DNA from: Deinococcus arcticus
Lineage (GTDB): Bacteria; Deinococcota; Deinococci; Deinococcales; Deinococcaceae
Assembly (NCBI RefSeq): GCF_003028415.1
Contig: NZ_PYSV01000001.1
Coordinates: forward strand, 418,626 to 482,625
Length of the DNA: 64,000 nucleotides
Reading direction: 5' to 3'
In this document: piece after piece, positions 8,466 through 23,084 of the stretch
How positions within the stretch are numbered: the first letter of the stretch is position 1
How the letters are laid out: each line of letters opens with the position of its first letter
The notes under the pieces: generated by a model
What the model saw: only the letters and a program-made list of their open reading frames with translations
Database searches by the model: none
Told to the model about the DNA's origin: nothing
Translations under genes and position numbers: made by a program

Positions 8466-9580
8466 AAGTCGCCGTGCTGTGTCATGCCAGCGCCGGGGGC
8501 TCGGGGGTGGTGGCCACCGAACTGGGGTTGCAGGTGGCGCGCGCCGGGCACGAGGTGCATTTTGTGGGCTCGGCCCAGCCATTTCGCCTGACGGGCCACG
8601 GCGGCCTGCGCGGGCCGTATTTTCATCAGGTCAGTGGGTACGCCTACGCGCTCTTTGACCAGCCCTACCCGGAACTGGCCGCCGCCAACACCCTGACCGA
8701 GGTGATTCTGGAGCAGGGCGTGGAACTCGCCCACGCGCATTACGCCATTCCCCATGCCACGGCGGCCATTCACGCCCGCGCCATCACGGGGCGCTCGCGG
8801 GTGATGACCACGCTGCACGGCACCGACGTGACCCTGGTGGGCCTGGAACCGGCGTTCCGGCACACCACGCGCCACGCCATCGAGCGCAGCGATCATGTCA
8901 CGGCGGTGTCGCACTATCTGGCCGAACACACGCGCGAGGTGTTCGGGGTGGACCGCGACATCGAGGTGATTCACAATTTCGTGGACAGTGACCGCTTCGT
9001 GCGCGTGACAGACCCTGCCGTGAGGGCCCGCTTTGCCCACCCCGACGAGGCGCTGCTGGTACATGTGAGCAACTTCCGCCCGGTCAAGCGCGCGGCGGAC
9101 GTGGTGCAGGTGTTTGCCCGGGTGGCCAGCGAGATCCCGGCCCGCCTGCTGATGATCGGTGACGGCCCGGAGCGCCCGCGCGCCTTTGAACTGGCGCAGG
9201 CGCTGGGCGTCCTTGGCCGCACCCACTTCCTGGGCTCCTTTCCCGATGTGGAGACGGTGCTGGGCATCAGCGACCTCTTTTTGCTCCCCAGTCAGCAGGA
9301 GAGCTTCGGGCTGGCCGCGCTGGAAGCCATGAGCTGTGAGGTGCCGGTGGTGGCAGCGCGCGCCGGGGGCATTCCCGAGGTGGTGGAAGAGGGAGTGACC
9401 GGCTTCCTGGCCGAGGTAGGCGATGTGGACCACATGGCTGACGCGGCCCTGCGGGTGCTGCGCAACCGGGAAGTGTACCGGCAGATGGGCGCCGCCGGGC
9501 GGCACGCGGCGGTCAACCGCTTTCACCCCCGCCTGATCGTGCCGCAATACCTGCAGGCCTACGAGCGAACCGCACAGTAG
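8462..9580 (+). CDS. bshA: N-acetyl-alpha-D-glucosaminyl L-malate synthase, first step of bacillithiol synthesis
   Basis: Transfers GlcNAc from UDP-GlcNAc to L-malate; BshB and BshC (not in this window) complete bacillithiol. 372 residues, GT-B fold, glycosyltransferase family 4. The N-terminus has [15 protein letters not shown] (8-22), the BshA glycine-rich acceptor loop; [10 protein letters not shown] is near 119. The donor-site stretch [21 protein letters not shown] is near 279-299. The start is GTG at 8462 with GGAG eight nt upstream; the preceding leaderless mini-ORF ends on this codon. Bacillithiol is the main low-molecular-weight thiol of Deinococcus, and the bacilliredoxin-like gene at 60050 fits this. 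Confidence 0.95.
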   Translation: MKVAVLCHASAGGSGVVATELGLQVARAGHEVHFVGSAQPFRLTGHGGLRGPYFHQVSGYAYALFDQPYPELAAANTLTEVILEQGVELAHAHYAIPHATAAIHARAITGRSRVMTTLHGTDVTLVGLEPAFRHTTRHAIERSDHVTAVSHYLAEHTREVFGVDRDIEVIHNFVDSDRFVRVTDPAVRARFAHPDEALLVHVSNFRPVKRAADVVQVFARVASEIPARLLMIGDGPERPRAFELAQALGVLGRTHFLGSFPDVETVLGISDLFLLPSQQESFGLAALEAMSCEVPVVAARAGGIPEVVEEGVTGFLAEVGDVDHMADAALRVLRNREVYRQMGAAGRHAAVNRFHPRLIVPQYLQAYERTAQ

Positions 9581-9602
9581 AGGGGCTGGCGTGTGGTGGC
9601 GG

Positions 9603-9639
9603 GACAGGGGACCAGTCAATGCATGCTGTGTCCCCTGTC
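9603..9639 (+). terminator. Hairpin downstream of bshA
   Basis: GACAGGGGAC (9603-9612) pairs perfectly with GTCCCCTGTC (9630-9639). There is no clear T-run, so termination strength is uncertain. Confidence 0.5.
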
Positions 9640-9660
9640 GAAGAAAGGAAGATCAAAGAA

Positions 9661-9704
9661 TTACTAGTGAATAGATTCACGATTATTCCAGATCGTGAGG
9701 TTTT
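9661..9704. repeat. Copy 1 of a GTGAA/TTCACG palindromic repeat
   Basis: It contains GTGAATAGATTCAC (9667-9680) overlapping TTCACG-N12-CGTGAG (9676-9699). A very similar block occurs at 15061-15102. Here it lies between convergent gene ends, so it is not a promoter operator in this copy. Confidence 0.5.
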
Positions 9705-9756
9705 TATTTGTTCCCTCTTCTTTCAAGAAGCCAGGATGGGGCACAGGCCCCGCAGC

Positions 9757-9780
9757 AAAAAGCGGCCATTCATCGGCCGC
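9757..9780 (-). terminator. Terminator of the secreted-protein gene
   Basis: On the minus strand GCGGCC, a 7-nt loop and GGCCGC (9762-9780) are followed by TTTTT. Confidence 0.7.
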
Positions 9781-9808
9781 CCCGGCTGAGTTGTTCTGGC
9801 CCCACGTT

Positions 9809-10375
9809 CTACCGGGCCAGTCTCACAGTGACCACCGTGGTATCGGTGAAGGGCTGCACCTTCACGGCGCGGCCCACATCCACCAGAAAGGCGTTCCAGC
9901 CGCGTTTGAAGGCGGCTTCATAGCCCCGGTTGGCTTTGACTGTCACGTCGGTGTTGACCCAGGCCACAAAGAGGTTGCCACGGGGCGTTTCGGGGGTCAC
10001 GTCCCGCAGGGCCTCGTTCTCATCGCGGCGGCCGTTGTTGTTCAGGTCGCGGTAGGTGTAGAACTTCAGCTCGGCCACCTGGGCCTGCCCGCTCACCTGA
10101 ATGGGGTCAATTACGCCGGGCCAGTTCACGTTCTGGGGGCTCAGGGCCACCTGGGCGCGGGCGGTGGGGGCGGTGGTGGGCAGTTCCAGGCGGAAGCGGC
10201 CCCCCTCCACCGGCACGCTGGACACCTCCTGCACGGCCTGGCCAAAGGGGTTAACCACCACGGCCGCCACGCGCAGGTCACTGCCCGCCGCGCCCTCGAC
10301 GGTGCCCTGGATGGTCAGGGCCGACGCCTGGGCCGCGAGCAGAAGAGTCAGAGAGAAAAGAGCACGCGGGGTCAT
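9809..10375 (-). CDS. Secreted protein with an EF-hand-like calcium loop
   Basis: 188 residues with a cleavable signal peptide (1 to about 19, ending QASA). The mature part looks like beta-sandwich sequence. A DLNNNGRRDENE stretch near residues 111-122 has the DxNxxGxxD calcium-loop pattern seen in SdrD-B and dockerin-like repeats. No enzyme motif is visible. The ATG at 10373-10375 is the first start of the frame. It is transcribed alone, with its own terminator, and is convergent with bshA. I do not recognise a named family. Confidence 0.7.
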   Translation of the reverse strand: MTPRALFSLTLLLAAQASALTIQGTVEGAAGSDLRVAAVVVNPFGQAVQEVSSVPVEGGRFRLELPTTAPTARAQVALSPQNVNWPGVIDPIQVSGQAQVAELKFYTYRDLNNNGRRDENEALRDVTPETPRGNLFVAWVNTDVTVKANRGYEAAFKRGWNAFLVDVGRAVKVQPFTDTTVVTVRLAR

Positions 10376-10454
10376 GCCTTCAGTGTACGCGCCGGGCTGA
10401 CGGACGGGTGACGCAAGCTGACGGGCCCTTCACCGGATGGAGGGGCAAAAGGGA

Positions 10455-10489
10455 GGAGGCGAGCCAGGAACGGACCCCGGCTCGCCTCC
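10455..10489. other. Hairpin in the gap between the secreted-protein gene and sucD
   Basis: GGAGGCGAGCC (10455-10465) pairs perfectly with GGCTCGCCTCC (10479-10489). No T-run follows on either strand. Confidence 0.45.
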
Positions 10490-10504
10490 CCACCCAGCGC
10501 AGTT

Positions 10505-10577
10505 AAGGACGTTGCACCTCACGTTACGACTTTGCAGGAGAGCACCGCAAAGTCTCCACTCCCGGTGCAACGTCCTT
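10505..10577. terminator. Nested long hairpin, probable terminator after sucD
   Basis: The outer arms AAGGACGTTGCACC (10505-10518) and GGTGCAACGTCCTT (10564-10577) are perfectly complementary. Inside is a second stem, GACTTTGC (10528-10535) with GCAAAGTC (10547-10554). AA/TT-rich ends could serve either strand. The right half lies in the second 101-bp repeat copy. Confidence 0.6.
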
Positions 10578-10649
10578 TTTTCGAGACTCGCTCTGCGCCG
10601 CAGCTGTTCCAGCCCGCTCGGTTGATCTCAAGATCAACAGCGAGCGACT
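10549..10649 (+). repeat. 101-bp interspersed repeat, copy 2
   Basis: Inverted relative to copy 1 at 7231-7331, same length without gaps. It abuts the sucD stop codon. Confidence 0.7.
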
Positions 10650-11553
10650 TACTTGTTCAGCGCCTGCTTGACCAGTTCCACGATCTCGGGCATGGTATCC
10701 GCCACCGGCACGTTCGCGGCCCCAAAGGCGGCGAGCTTGCTCTCGGGGGTGCCCACGTTGCCCATGATGATGGCGCCGGCGTGGCCCATGCGCTTGCCCG
10801 CAGGCGCGCTGCGGCCTGAGATAAAGGCCACAACGGGCTTTTTCATGCTGGAGGCGATGTACTCGGCGGCGGCTTCCTCGTCGGCGCCGCCAATTTCACC
10901 GATGACCACCACGGCGTCGGTGTCCGGGTCGGCCTCGAACAGCGGCAGCACGTCAGCAAAGGTGGTACCGATCACCGGGTCGCCGCCGATGCCCACGGTG
11001 GTGCTGGTGCCCATGCCGGCGTCGTTCAGCAGCTTGGCGGCCTCGTAGGTCAGGGTGCCCGAGCGGCTGATCAGACCAATGCGGCCAGGGGTCGCGTAGA
11101 TCTTGTTGGGCATAATGCCAATCTTGGCTTCCCCGTTGGTCACGAGGCCGGGGCAGTTGCCGCCGATCAGGCGAATGCCCTGACCACCAGCGGCGCGGTT
11201 ATCGGCGTCCAGCGCCTTGACTTCCTGCACGGCGCGCATCATGTCCACGGTGGGCACGCCCTCGGTGATCAGCACGATCAGGGGCATACCGGCGTGGGCG
11301 GCTTCCAGCACGGCGTCCGCGGCGCCGGCCGGGGGCACGAAGATAATGGACACGTTGGCGCCGTGCTTCTCTTTGGCCTCGGCCACCGAGTTGTAGATGG
11401 GCCAGCCTTCAAAGTCGGTGCCGCCCTTGCCGGGGGTCACGCCCGCCACGACCTGGGTGCCAAATTCTTTCATGGCGCGGCTGTGGCTCGCACCCTCACG
11501 GCCGGTCATGCCCTGCACAATGACCTTGGAGTTCCTGTCAACGAGAATGCCCA

Positions 11554-11554
<1 letters not shown>
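10649..11554 (-). CDS. sucD: Succinyl-CoA synthetase (ADP/GDP-forming), alpha subunit
   Basis: Forms the CoA-binding, phosphohistidine-carrying half of the TCA-cycle enzyme that turns succinyl-CoA into succinate while making NTP. 301 residues. The CoA-binding start [18 protein letters not shown] is typical. IGGNCPG (near 154) and the active histidine in [10 protein letters not shown] (near 255) are present. The gene follows sucC with a one-base stop/start overlap (TAATG), so both subunits come from one transcript. The strong hairpin at 10505-10577 probably ends it. Confidence 0.97.
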
Positions 11555-12714
<1,160 letters not shown>

Positions 12715-12781
12715 GACTGATCCCTCCTTGGGGGCGTGGGGGCCCAGACTGTGAGCCCTGATTCGTTTGTCCCAAGAGATG

Positions 12782-12787
12782 AGTATA
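12782..12787 (-). promoter_or_regulatory. -10 box (TATACT) for sucCD
   Basis: TATACT on the minus strand about 68 nt before the sucC start. It gives a conventional leader with a Shine-Dalgarno site. The -35 box is poor. Confidence 0.45.
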
Positions 12788-12873
12788 AGCGCAGTGTGCA
12801 TTGCCCCGGCCCGGCTGTCCCCTGACCGGGGACAACTGGCGGCGGCGCCGGGCCGTGTTACCGTGGGCCGGTC

Positions 12874-13923
12874 ATGACTCAACTGGAACAGATGCGCCTG
12901 GCGCTGACGGGGGCAGGTTTAGAGGGCGCGTGGATCAGCGATCCGGCCCATATCCGGCTGCTGAGCGGCTTTACGAGCGGCGCCGACGCCAAGCTGCTGC
13001 TCACCCCGGGCGGCGTGACGCTCTATACCGACGCCCGCTATGAGGTGCAGGCCGGCGAGGAAACGCGCCTGCCCACCTTTATCGCGCGCCCGCCGGAGAC
13101 GCTGGAACACGCCGCCGCACAGGTGGCGGGGCTGCGCCTGGGCTTCGAGGCCGAGCACCTGACAGTGGCGGCCCTGGATGAACTGCGCGGCGCCTGGCCG
13201 GACACCACACTGCAGCCGCTGGGCCCGCTGCTGCGCGAGCTGCGCATGGTGAAAACAGCGGTGGAGATTGAAGCGATCCGCGACGCGCAGACCCTGGCCG
13301 ATCAGGTGTTCGCGGAGGTGCGCCCCCTTATCCGGGCTGGCGTGCGGGAACTGGACATTGCCATTGAGATTGAAACGCGGCTGCGCCGGGCGGGGGCCAC
13401 CGTGGCGTTTGACGTGATCGTGGCCAGCGGGCCGCGCGGGGCGATGCCGCACGGGGTGGCCTCAGCGCGCATCATCGGGGACGGCGAGCTGGTGACGGTG
13501 GACATGGGCGCGCGCCTGCGCGGCTACAACAGTGACATGACACGCACGGTGGCGGTGGGCGAACCCGGCGAGGAACTGCGCCGCGTGTACCGCGCGGTGC
13601 TGGAAGCCGAGGAAGCGGCGGTGGCCGCCGTGCGCCCCGGGGTGCGGGCGGCCGACCTGGACACACTGGCGCGCGACCTGCTGACCGGGCATGGGCTGGG
13701 CGAGGCGTTCGCGCACTCGCTGGGCCACGGCATTGGCCTGAACGTGCATGAAGGGCCCGGGCTGCGCAAGGTCAGCGAGGACGTGCTGCGCTCAGGCATG
13801 GTGATCACCATTGAGCCCGGCGCGTATCTGCCCGGGGTGGGCGGCGTGCGCATTGAGGATCTGGTGCTGGTGACCGACGAGGGGTACGAGGTACTGAGCC
13901 ACAGCGAGAAGGAGCGGCTTTGA
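12874..13923 (+). CDS. M24 family Xaa-Pro aminopeptidase/dipeptidase
   Basis: Cleaves peptides next to proline; cytosolic dimetal enzyme. 349 residues: creatinase-like N-domain (1-125), then the pita-bread domain. The five metal ligands are visible: D in VDMGA (near 210), D in NSDMTRT (near 221), H in [12 protein letters not shown] (near 287), E in TIEPGAY (near 315) and E in RIEDLV (near 331). The ATG at 12874 follows TACCGT by 9 nt, so the mRNA may be nearly leaderless. The stop overlaps the TTG start of the next gene. Confidence 0.92.
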   Translation: MTQLEQMRLALTGAGLEGAWISDPAHIRLLSGFTSGADAKLLLTPGGVTLYTDARYEVQAGEETRLPTFIARPPETLEHAAAQVAGLRLGFEAEHLTVAALDELRGAWPDTTLQPLGPLLRELRMVKTAVEIEAIRDAQTLADQVFAEVRPLIRAGVRELDIAIEIETRLRRAGATVAFDVIVASGPRGAMPHGVASARIIGDGELVTVDMGARLRGYNSDMTRTVAVGEPGEELRRVYRAVLEAEEAAVAAVRPGVRAADLDTLARDLLTGHGLGEAFAHSLGHGIGLNVHEGPGLRKVSEDVLRSGMVITIEPGAYLPGVGGVRIEDLVLVTDEGYEVLSHSEKERL

Positions 13924-14459
13924 GAGCGGCGGCGCTGCTGGCGTGCGCGCTGCTGGGGGCGGCGGGGGCCCTGCCCTACCGGGTGCAGCCGGGCGACACG
14001 TGGTGGAGCCTCGCGCGGCGCAGCGGCGTCAGCGTGGCGGCCCTGCAGGCCCTGAACGGGGGCGGCGGGCTCCTGCGGGCCGGGGCCACGGTGCAGCTGC
14101 CCGGAACGGGGCTCAACACAGCAGGCAGCGCAGTGGCCCAGATTCCGGCGCGGCCAGCCAGCGCACAGAGCACGCCGGCCCCGGCGGCGGTATTTCAGCG
14201 TGGGCAGGCGGTGTACTACGGCGGGCGGCGCGACAGCCGCACGGTCATGACCGCCGCGCACCTGACCCTGCCGTTTGGCACCTGGGTGCGGGTGACCCAT
14301 GCCCGCACCGGGCGCACAGTGGACGTGCTGATCAATGACCGGGGGCCCTTCGGCAACAGCGCGCGAATTATTGACCTCTCGGACGAGGCAGCCGCCGCGC
14401 TGGGGATTCTGAGTGAGGGCGTGGCGCCCGTCACCCTGACGGTGCTGCGCCGGCCCTGA
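13920..14459 (+). CDS. LysM and RlpA-like double-psi beta-barrel protein, exported
   Basis: Probable envelope protein acting on or bound to peptidoglycan. 179 residues: signal peptide (1-17), LysM domain ([19 protein letters not shown], about 19-61), Ala/Pro linker, RlpA/DPBB domain (about 92-177). The DPBB part has [15 protein letters not shown] and the conserved INDRGPF with the catalytic-type Asp. RlpA proteins cleave naked glycan or bind it; no lipobox Cys is seen, so it is not a lipoprotein here. The TTG start at 13920 overlaps the upstream TGA and has GAAGGAG in range. Confidence 0.85.
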   Translation: MRAAALLACALLGAAGALPYRVQPGDTWWSLARRSGVSVAALQALNGGGGLLRAGATVQLPGTGLNTAGSAVAQIPARPASAQSTPAPAAVFQRGQAVYYGGRRDSRTVMTAAHLTLPFGTWVRVTHARTGRTVDVLINDRGPFGNSARIIDLSDEAAAALGILSEGVAPVTLTVLRRP

Positions 14460-14484
14460 GCCCCAGCCGGCCCCGGGCGGGTGT

Positions 14485-14490
14485 TAGAAT
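14485..14490 (+). promoter_or_regulatory. Extended -10 promoter for the YbjN gene
   Basis: TGTTAGAAT gives a TGN extension before the -10 box TAGAAT (14485-14490). The gene start with its Shine-Dalgarno site lies about 70 nt downstream. Confidence 0.5.
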
Positions 14491-14558
14491 CGCGCCGGGT
14501 TTCAACCACAGACAGACGATTTGCTGATGTGCTTCACCCACCGAGGAGGATGGTTTCA

Positions 14559-15017
<459 letters not shown>

Positions 15018-15025
15018 GCCACCCG

Positions 15026-15051
15026 GGGGCGGACTAGACTCCGCCCCTTTT
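15026..15051 (+). terminator. Terminator of the YbjN gene
   Basis: GGGGCGGA (15026-15033), a 6-nt loop, TCCGCCCC (15040-15047), then TTTT. Confidence 0.8.
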
Positions 15052-15060
15052 CTCAGTGTC

Positions 15061-15102
15061 AGTAAGTGAAGAGATTCACGATTTTGCCTGTACGTGAATT
15101 TT
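15061..15102. repeat. Copy 2 of the GTGAA/TTCACG palindromic repeat
   Basis: GTGAAGAGATTCAC (15066-15079) overlaps TTCACG-N12-CGTGAA (15075-15098). The 12-nt spacer matches copy 1 at 9661. Here it lies 105 bp before the acyl-CoA dehydrogenase start. Confidence 0.5.
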
Positions 15103-15145
15103 GTGGCTCCTTGCCAGCTGCCGCCCCGGGCCCTTCCCTGATAGA

Positions 15146-15160
15146 TTGAACCCAGTTCAA
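15146..15160 (+). promoter_or_regulatory. Palindrome upstream of the acyl-CoA dehydrogenase gene
   Basis: TTGAAC-CCA-GTTCAA is a perfect 6-3-6 inverted repeat 46 bp before the start codon. It could be an operator for a fatty-acid regulator, but no regulator gene is adjacent. Confidence 0.35.
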
Positions 15161-15205
15161 ACCCTCCGGTGCCCGCGCCTGGGCGCCGCGTGCAAGGAGC
15201 CTCGC

Positions 15206-16341
<1,136 letters not shown>

Positions 16342-16342
<1 letters not shown>

Positions 16343-16500
16343 TACGGGTTCCGAAAAGTTCCGTAACACGTTGCGGAACTTTTCCGACCAGAGGGAGCAG
16401 GAAAGAAGGCGGATTTCCGGGAATTGGACCTGAAAGGCTCCGTAGGAGCGGAACATCCCCCTTCTTCCCGGATGGTACGGAAATGGACGGCAGTCCGTAT
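16342..16500 (+). repeat. Structured MITE-like repeat, copy A
   Basis: Begins ATACGGGTTCCG and ends in CCGTAT. GAAAAGTTCCG is perfectly complementary to CGGAACTTTTC in its left arm, and ATTTCCG pairs with CGGAAAT in the right part. Similar elements are at 29761-29897 and 31693-31812 in the same orientation. Confidence 0.75.
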
Positions 16501-16508
16501 CAGCCGGG

Positions 16509-16558
16509 AACAGGAGAGCAGCGGCAAAGGGCTTGTGCCCCGCCGCCGCTCTCCTGTT
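16509..16558. terminator. Long hairpin between convergent genes
   Basis: AACAGGAGAGC (16509-16519) pairs perfectly with GCTCTCCTGTT (16548-16558), with GCGGC/GCCGC inside. It lies between the acyl-CoA dehydrogenase unit and the convergent secreted-protein gene. Confidence 0.6.
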
Positions 16559-16569
16559 TGGTCAGGGCG

Positions 16570-17028
16570 CTACGTGCCGCTGGGGGACTGGGTGATGGGG
16601 GCCGCCTGCCCCTGGGTGCCGGGCAGGGCGCCGCGCGGGCCGTGATCATGGTCGTGGCCGCGCATGCCCCGGCCGCCGGGCCCACCGAAGCCCCGCCCAC
16701 CAAAGCCCAGGGGGCGCTCCTGGAGGTGGCGCTTCATCTCGGCGGCGTGGTCACTGGGCAGATCGCCGGCTTTCACGGCCTGGTCAATGGTGGCGTTGCC
16801 GGCGGCTACAGCGGCGGCCTGCAGCTTCTCCGCTGTGATGCCCAGCTGCGCGGCCAGCTTCTGCAGAAAAACGGTGTGGTACGCCGTGCCGGACGCAGTG
16901 CGCGGCGCAGGGGCCGACTGGGTGCTCTGGGACGTCGGCGGGGTCTGGGCAGTGCTCCCGCTGCCGGCCAGGACCAGGCCAGCGGTCAGGGGCAGGGCAG
17001 CGAGGGCGATCAGGGGAATTCGTTTCAT
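16570..17028 (-). CDS. Secreted small protein with Gly/Arg/His-rich tail
   Basis: 152 residues. A signal peptide covers about 1-27 (MKRIPLIALAALPLTAGLVLA...). A Ser/Thr/Pro linker leads to a helical segment FLQKLAAQLGITAEKLQAA (54-72) and ADHAAEMKRHLQ-type helix. From about 105 the chain is rich in Gly and Arg, then GHDHDHGPRG, which could bind metal. Such short exported proteins are common and uncharacterised. The start ATG has AGGAGCC upstream. It is transcribed alone and divergently from the next gene. Confidence 0.65.
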   Translation of the reverse strand: MKRIPLIALAALPLTAGLVLAGSGSTAQTPPTSQSTQSAPAPRTASGTAYHTVFLQKLAAQLGITAEKLQAAAVAAGNATIDQAVKAGDLPSDHAAEMKRHLQERPLGFGGRGFGGPGGRGMRGHDHDHGPRGALPGTQGQAAPITQSPSGT

Positions 17029-17178
17029 GTCAGGCTCCTTGGCACAGGAAGAGAGGGGGAATCAACAAGAGCGGCTGTGGTGGCCCTGGGCGGTTCACCA
17101 CGGGCGCAGTGTGCAGCTGGGCGGTTAAGTCGCGGCTAAAGGCCCGTTGCGCTATCCTGGGTCGCCTTGCGAGACCCG

Positions 17179-17514
17179 ATGACCTTTCTGAGCACGTGGC
17201 GCCCGGCGGCGCGCGCGTGGCCCGGGGTTGTCTCGCTGCTGTCCCTGCTGGCGGTGCTGCTGGGGGCGGCGCCGCCGCCGCCCCCCGACAGCGGCGGCCT
17301 GAGCGCGGCCGGGCGCGTGACCTCTGCCCTGCCCGAACTGCGCCCGGCCCCCGCACCCGGGGCGCCGGTGCCCATGACCGCCGGCACGCCGCCGGAGCCG
17401 GTGTGGTTGCCACCAGTGCCACCGGCGCCCGCGCCAGCAGCGCCGGTCTGGGACATGCCCGCGCGCCGCCCCGGGCTGAGCGAACTGGGCCGCCGCCAGA
17501 CCGACGGCGGGTAG
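17179..17514 (+). CDS. Small proline-rich membrane-anchored protein upstream of secDF
   Basis: 111 residues from the ATG at 17179; a TTG at 17167 in the same frame, 8 nt after TATCCT (17153-17158), is an alternative start. One hydrophobic segment (about 13-34) is followed by a Pro/Ala/Gly-rich chain and a short basic end. No family is recognised. It ends 95 bp before secDF on the same strand. Low complexity makes the coding call moderate, though frame and base use match its neighbours. Confidence 0.5.
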   Translation: MTFLSTWRPAARAWPGVVSLLSLLAVLLGAAPPPPPDSGGLSAAGRVTSALPELRPAPAPGAPVPMTAGTPPEPVWLPPVPPAPAPAAPVWDMPARRPGLSELGRRQTDGG

Positions 17515-17609
17515 CGCCCCACCTGCTTGGCCGCTCCGGGCTTTGTGCCCCCTTCACCGCCTCGTCTCTTCTCTGACCACTCTGGTCTGACCCTTCTGGA
17601 GTTTTTTCT

Positions 17610-21065
<3,456 letters not shown>

Positions 21066-21115
21066 GGGGGTGTGGAATTTGGGCACTCCTGGCCCTACCT
21101 CCCACACCCCACGTC

Positions 21116-21958
21116 CTACACTCCTTCGAGCACAAAGCCCCCCTTCGGATTCGCCCGCAACTTCGCAAAGGCCGCGTCGGGGTCGTGGGGGGTGCAGATC
21201 AGCGCGCCCTCTTCAAACCACTGGCCCAGGTACTGTTTGCGGGTTTCCAGGGTGGTCACGGGGTACAGGTCGTAGCCCATGATGTACGGCGTGGGCGCGT
21301 GGGCCAGGGTAGGAATCAGGTCGGCCACGTACACCAGCATCTGCCCGCCTGCGCGCAGCACCACGCCCTGCTGGCCCAGGTTGTGGCCGGGCAGGGGCAG
21401 CACGCTCAGACCGGGGCGCAGTTCGTGTTCGCCGTCCACCACCTCAAACAGGCCCGCGTCGGCAATGGGGTCAATGGTGGCCGGAACGTAGCTGGCGCGG
21501 TTGCGCTCGTGGGTGTGGCGGGCGTCACGCAGCTCCTGCGCCTGCACCACGTAGCGGGCGTTCGGAAAGGTGGGCTCGCCCGTCAGGGTCACGTTGCGCC
21601 CGGCGTGGTCAAAGTGCAGGTGGGTGTTGATGACAAGGTGAATGTCCCCGGGGCCCAGGCCCAGGGCGTCCAGGCCCCGGAACACCGTTTCATCGCGCTC
21701 CAGGGCGTACATGCCTTCAAACTTCTCGCCGCCCTGGTCCCAGAAGCCGGTTTCCACCAGAATGTTCTCGTCTCCCAGCTGAATCAGCAGCGGGTTGATG
21801 CGCAGCCGGATGCGGTTGAGGTCGTCGGCGGGGGCCACGCGGTCCCACAGGACTTTGGGCACGCTGCCAAACATGGCGCCGCCGTCCAGACGAAACTGCC
21901 CGTCGGTCAGGGAATGCACGCGCACGTCGCCCAGTTGCCGCTCTTGATGCCAGGTCAT
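21116..21958 (-). CDS. MBL-fold metallo-hydrolase
   Basis: 280 residues of the metallo-beta-lactamase fold. The metal motif THLHFDHAG (near 112) is complete, with further ligands H in LPGHNLG (near 193), D in VYVADLIPT (near 216) and H in TPHD (near 262). The layout resembles AHL lactonase-like and general hydrolases; the substrate is not predictable. It begins 10 bp after the DinB gene on the same strand, so the two are probably co-transcribed. The argC and MBL stop codons are 50 bp apart, with GTGTGG/CCACAC complementary blocks between them. Confidence 0.85.
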   Translation of the reverse strand: MTWHQERQLGDVRVHSLTDGQFRLDGGAMFGSVPKVLWDRVAPADDLNRIRLRINPLLIQLGDENILVETGFWDQGGEKFEGMYALERDETVFRGLDALGLGPGDIHLVINTHLHFDHAGRNVTLTGEPTFPNARYVVQAQELRDARHTHERNRASYVPATIDPIADAGLFEVVDGEHELRPGLSVLPLPGHNLGQQGVVLRAGGQMLVYVADLIPTLAHAPTPYIMGYDLYPVTTLETRKQYLGQWFEEGALICTPHDPDAAFAKLRANPKGGFVLEGV

Positions 21959-21968
21959 GGGGCGCAGG

Positions 21969-22439
21969 CTAACAGACGTTTGTTGAACTGGTGGAGCTGG
22001 CGCCTACCACTGGGGGCGGCAGGGTGCCGTGCAGGCGGCGCAGCAGGGCCACCTGTCCCCAGTGATAGGCACTGTGCGCGGCCAGATCGGTCAGCACGTC
22101 GCGGGCGCGGCCAGAGGGGTCCTGGGCCAGCACCTGGGCCTCGGCCAGGGCCACCTGCAGGTCGGTGACGATCTGGGCCAGCTGGGCCTCGGTCAGGGCT
22201 TCAGTGGGCCAGACACTCAGTTCCCCAGGCCAGCTCTGGGCACGCCCAGAGGCGAGGTCCAGGCTGGCGCGGCTGGTGACTGCGAGATGAAACAGCAGTT
22301 CGGCCAGTGTGTAGGGTGCGCCCGGCACAGACCGCGTGGCCTCGGCCCAGGTGAGGCCAGCAAGCAGGTCGTCGGGGCGGCGAAAAGCGGCGCCGCCCAC
22401 CAGGGCGTACTGCAGCACGTTCAGGGGAGGCGTGGTCAT
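21969..22439 (-). CDS. DinB/YfiT-like metal-binding protein
   Basis: 156 residues, a four-helix bundle of the DinB superfamily. The three-histidine metal site is suggested by LLFHLAV (near 50) and HSAYHWGQVALLRRLHG (near 121-137). Some members are thiol transferases for bacillithiol or mycothiol; D. radiodurans has many of them. The ATG at 22437-22439 is 8 nt after TAGGCT (minus strand), so it is likely leaderless. First gene of the DinB-MBL pair. Confidence 0.8.
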   Translation of the reverse strand: MTTPPLNVLQYALVGGAAFRRPDDLLAGLTWAEATRSVPGAPYTLAELLFHLAVTSRASLDLASGRAQSWPGELSVWPTEALTEAQLAQIVTDLQVALAEAQVLAQDPSGRARDVLTDLAAHSAYHWGQVALLRRLHGTLPPPVVGASSTSSTNVC

Positions 22440-22613
22440 GGGCTCTGAGCCTATGGGAAGTGGCGCAAGCTGACGAAGGCTTCAAGGGTGCCTCAAGGGC
22501 ATGTCGCCGGAGCCTAAAGCCCGGCTGGGGCCAGGGCTCAGAGGGCGCTGCCACACTACGAAAGACAGAAGCGCCCCGCGCTTCGCCCAAGTCTTTCTCT
22601 GAGGTTCCTACCC

Positions 22614-23084
22614 ATGACGCACGCCCCCTTCCCCTCCCCCACCGCCATCCAGATTCTTCTGGTCGAAGACAGCGAGCCGGACATCCTGCTCACCCAGGAA
22701 GCCTTTGCCGAGGCGGGGATTACCAACGAGCTGTCTGTGGCCCGCGACGGCGTCGAGGCGCTGGAACGTCTGCGCACGCCCGGCGCCATGCCCCGGCCCG
22801 ATGTGATTCTGCTGGACATCAACATGCCCCGCATGAACGGTCTGGAATTCCTGCGCGAGATCAAGCGCGACCCCCAGCTGATGACCATTCCGGTGATCAT
22901 GCTGACCACCAGCGAGGCCGAGGAAGACATTCTGCGCTCCTACGAGGCCTTTGCCGCCAGTTACGTGGTCAAGCCGGTGGATTTTGACCGCTTTTACTCG
23001 GCCATTCAGGCGCTGGGCCGGTACATGGTCACGATTGTGCGGGTGCCGGGCCCGGGCGAGCCCGGCGGGCGCCGCTCAGCCTGA
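22614..23084 (+). CDS. Single-domain response regulator (Rcp1/CheY-like)
   Basis: 156 residues, one receiver domain and no output domain. Acidic pocket E18/D19, phospho-acceptor D68 in LLDINMP, T99 in MLTTSE and K120 in VVKPVD are all present. The long loop before D68 is typical of Rcp1-type regulators that pair with phytochrome-like kinases. No histidine kinase gene is in the window. A GAGG element precedes the ATG at 22614. The 3' end overlaps the convergent gene by 9 nt. Confidence 0.92.
   Translation: MTHAPFPSPTAIQILLVEDSEPDILLTQEAFAEAGITNELSVARDGVEALERLRTPGAMPRPDVILLDINMPRMNGLEFLREIKRDPQLMTIPVIMLTTSEAEEDILRSYEAFAASYVVKPVDFDRFYSAIQALGRYMVTIVRVPGPGEPGGRRSA

Noticed and set aside
10505..10577. 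Possible small RNA gene in the nested hairpin
   Set aside because: No promoter was found; the structure is explained as a terminator within a repeat.
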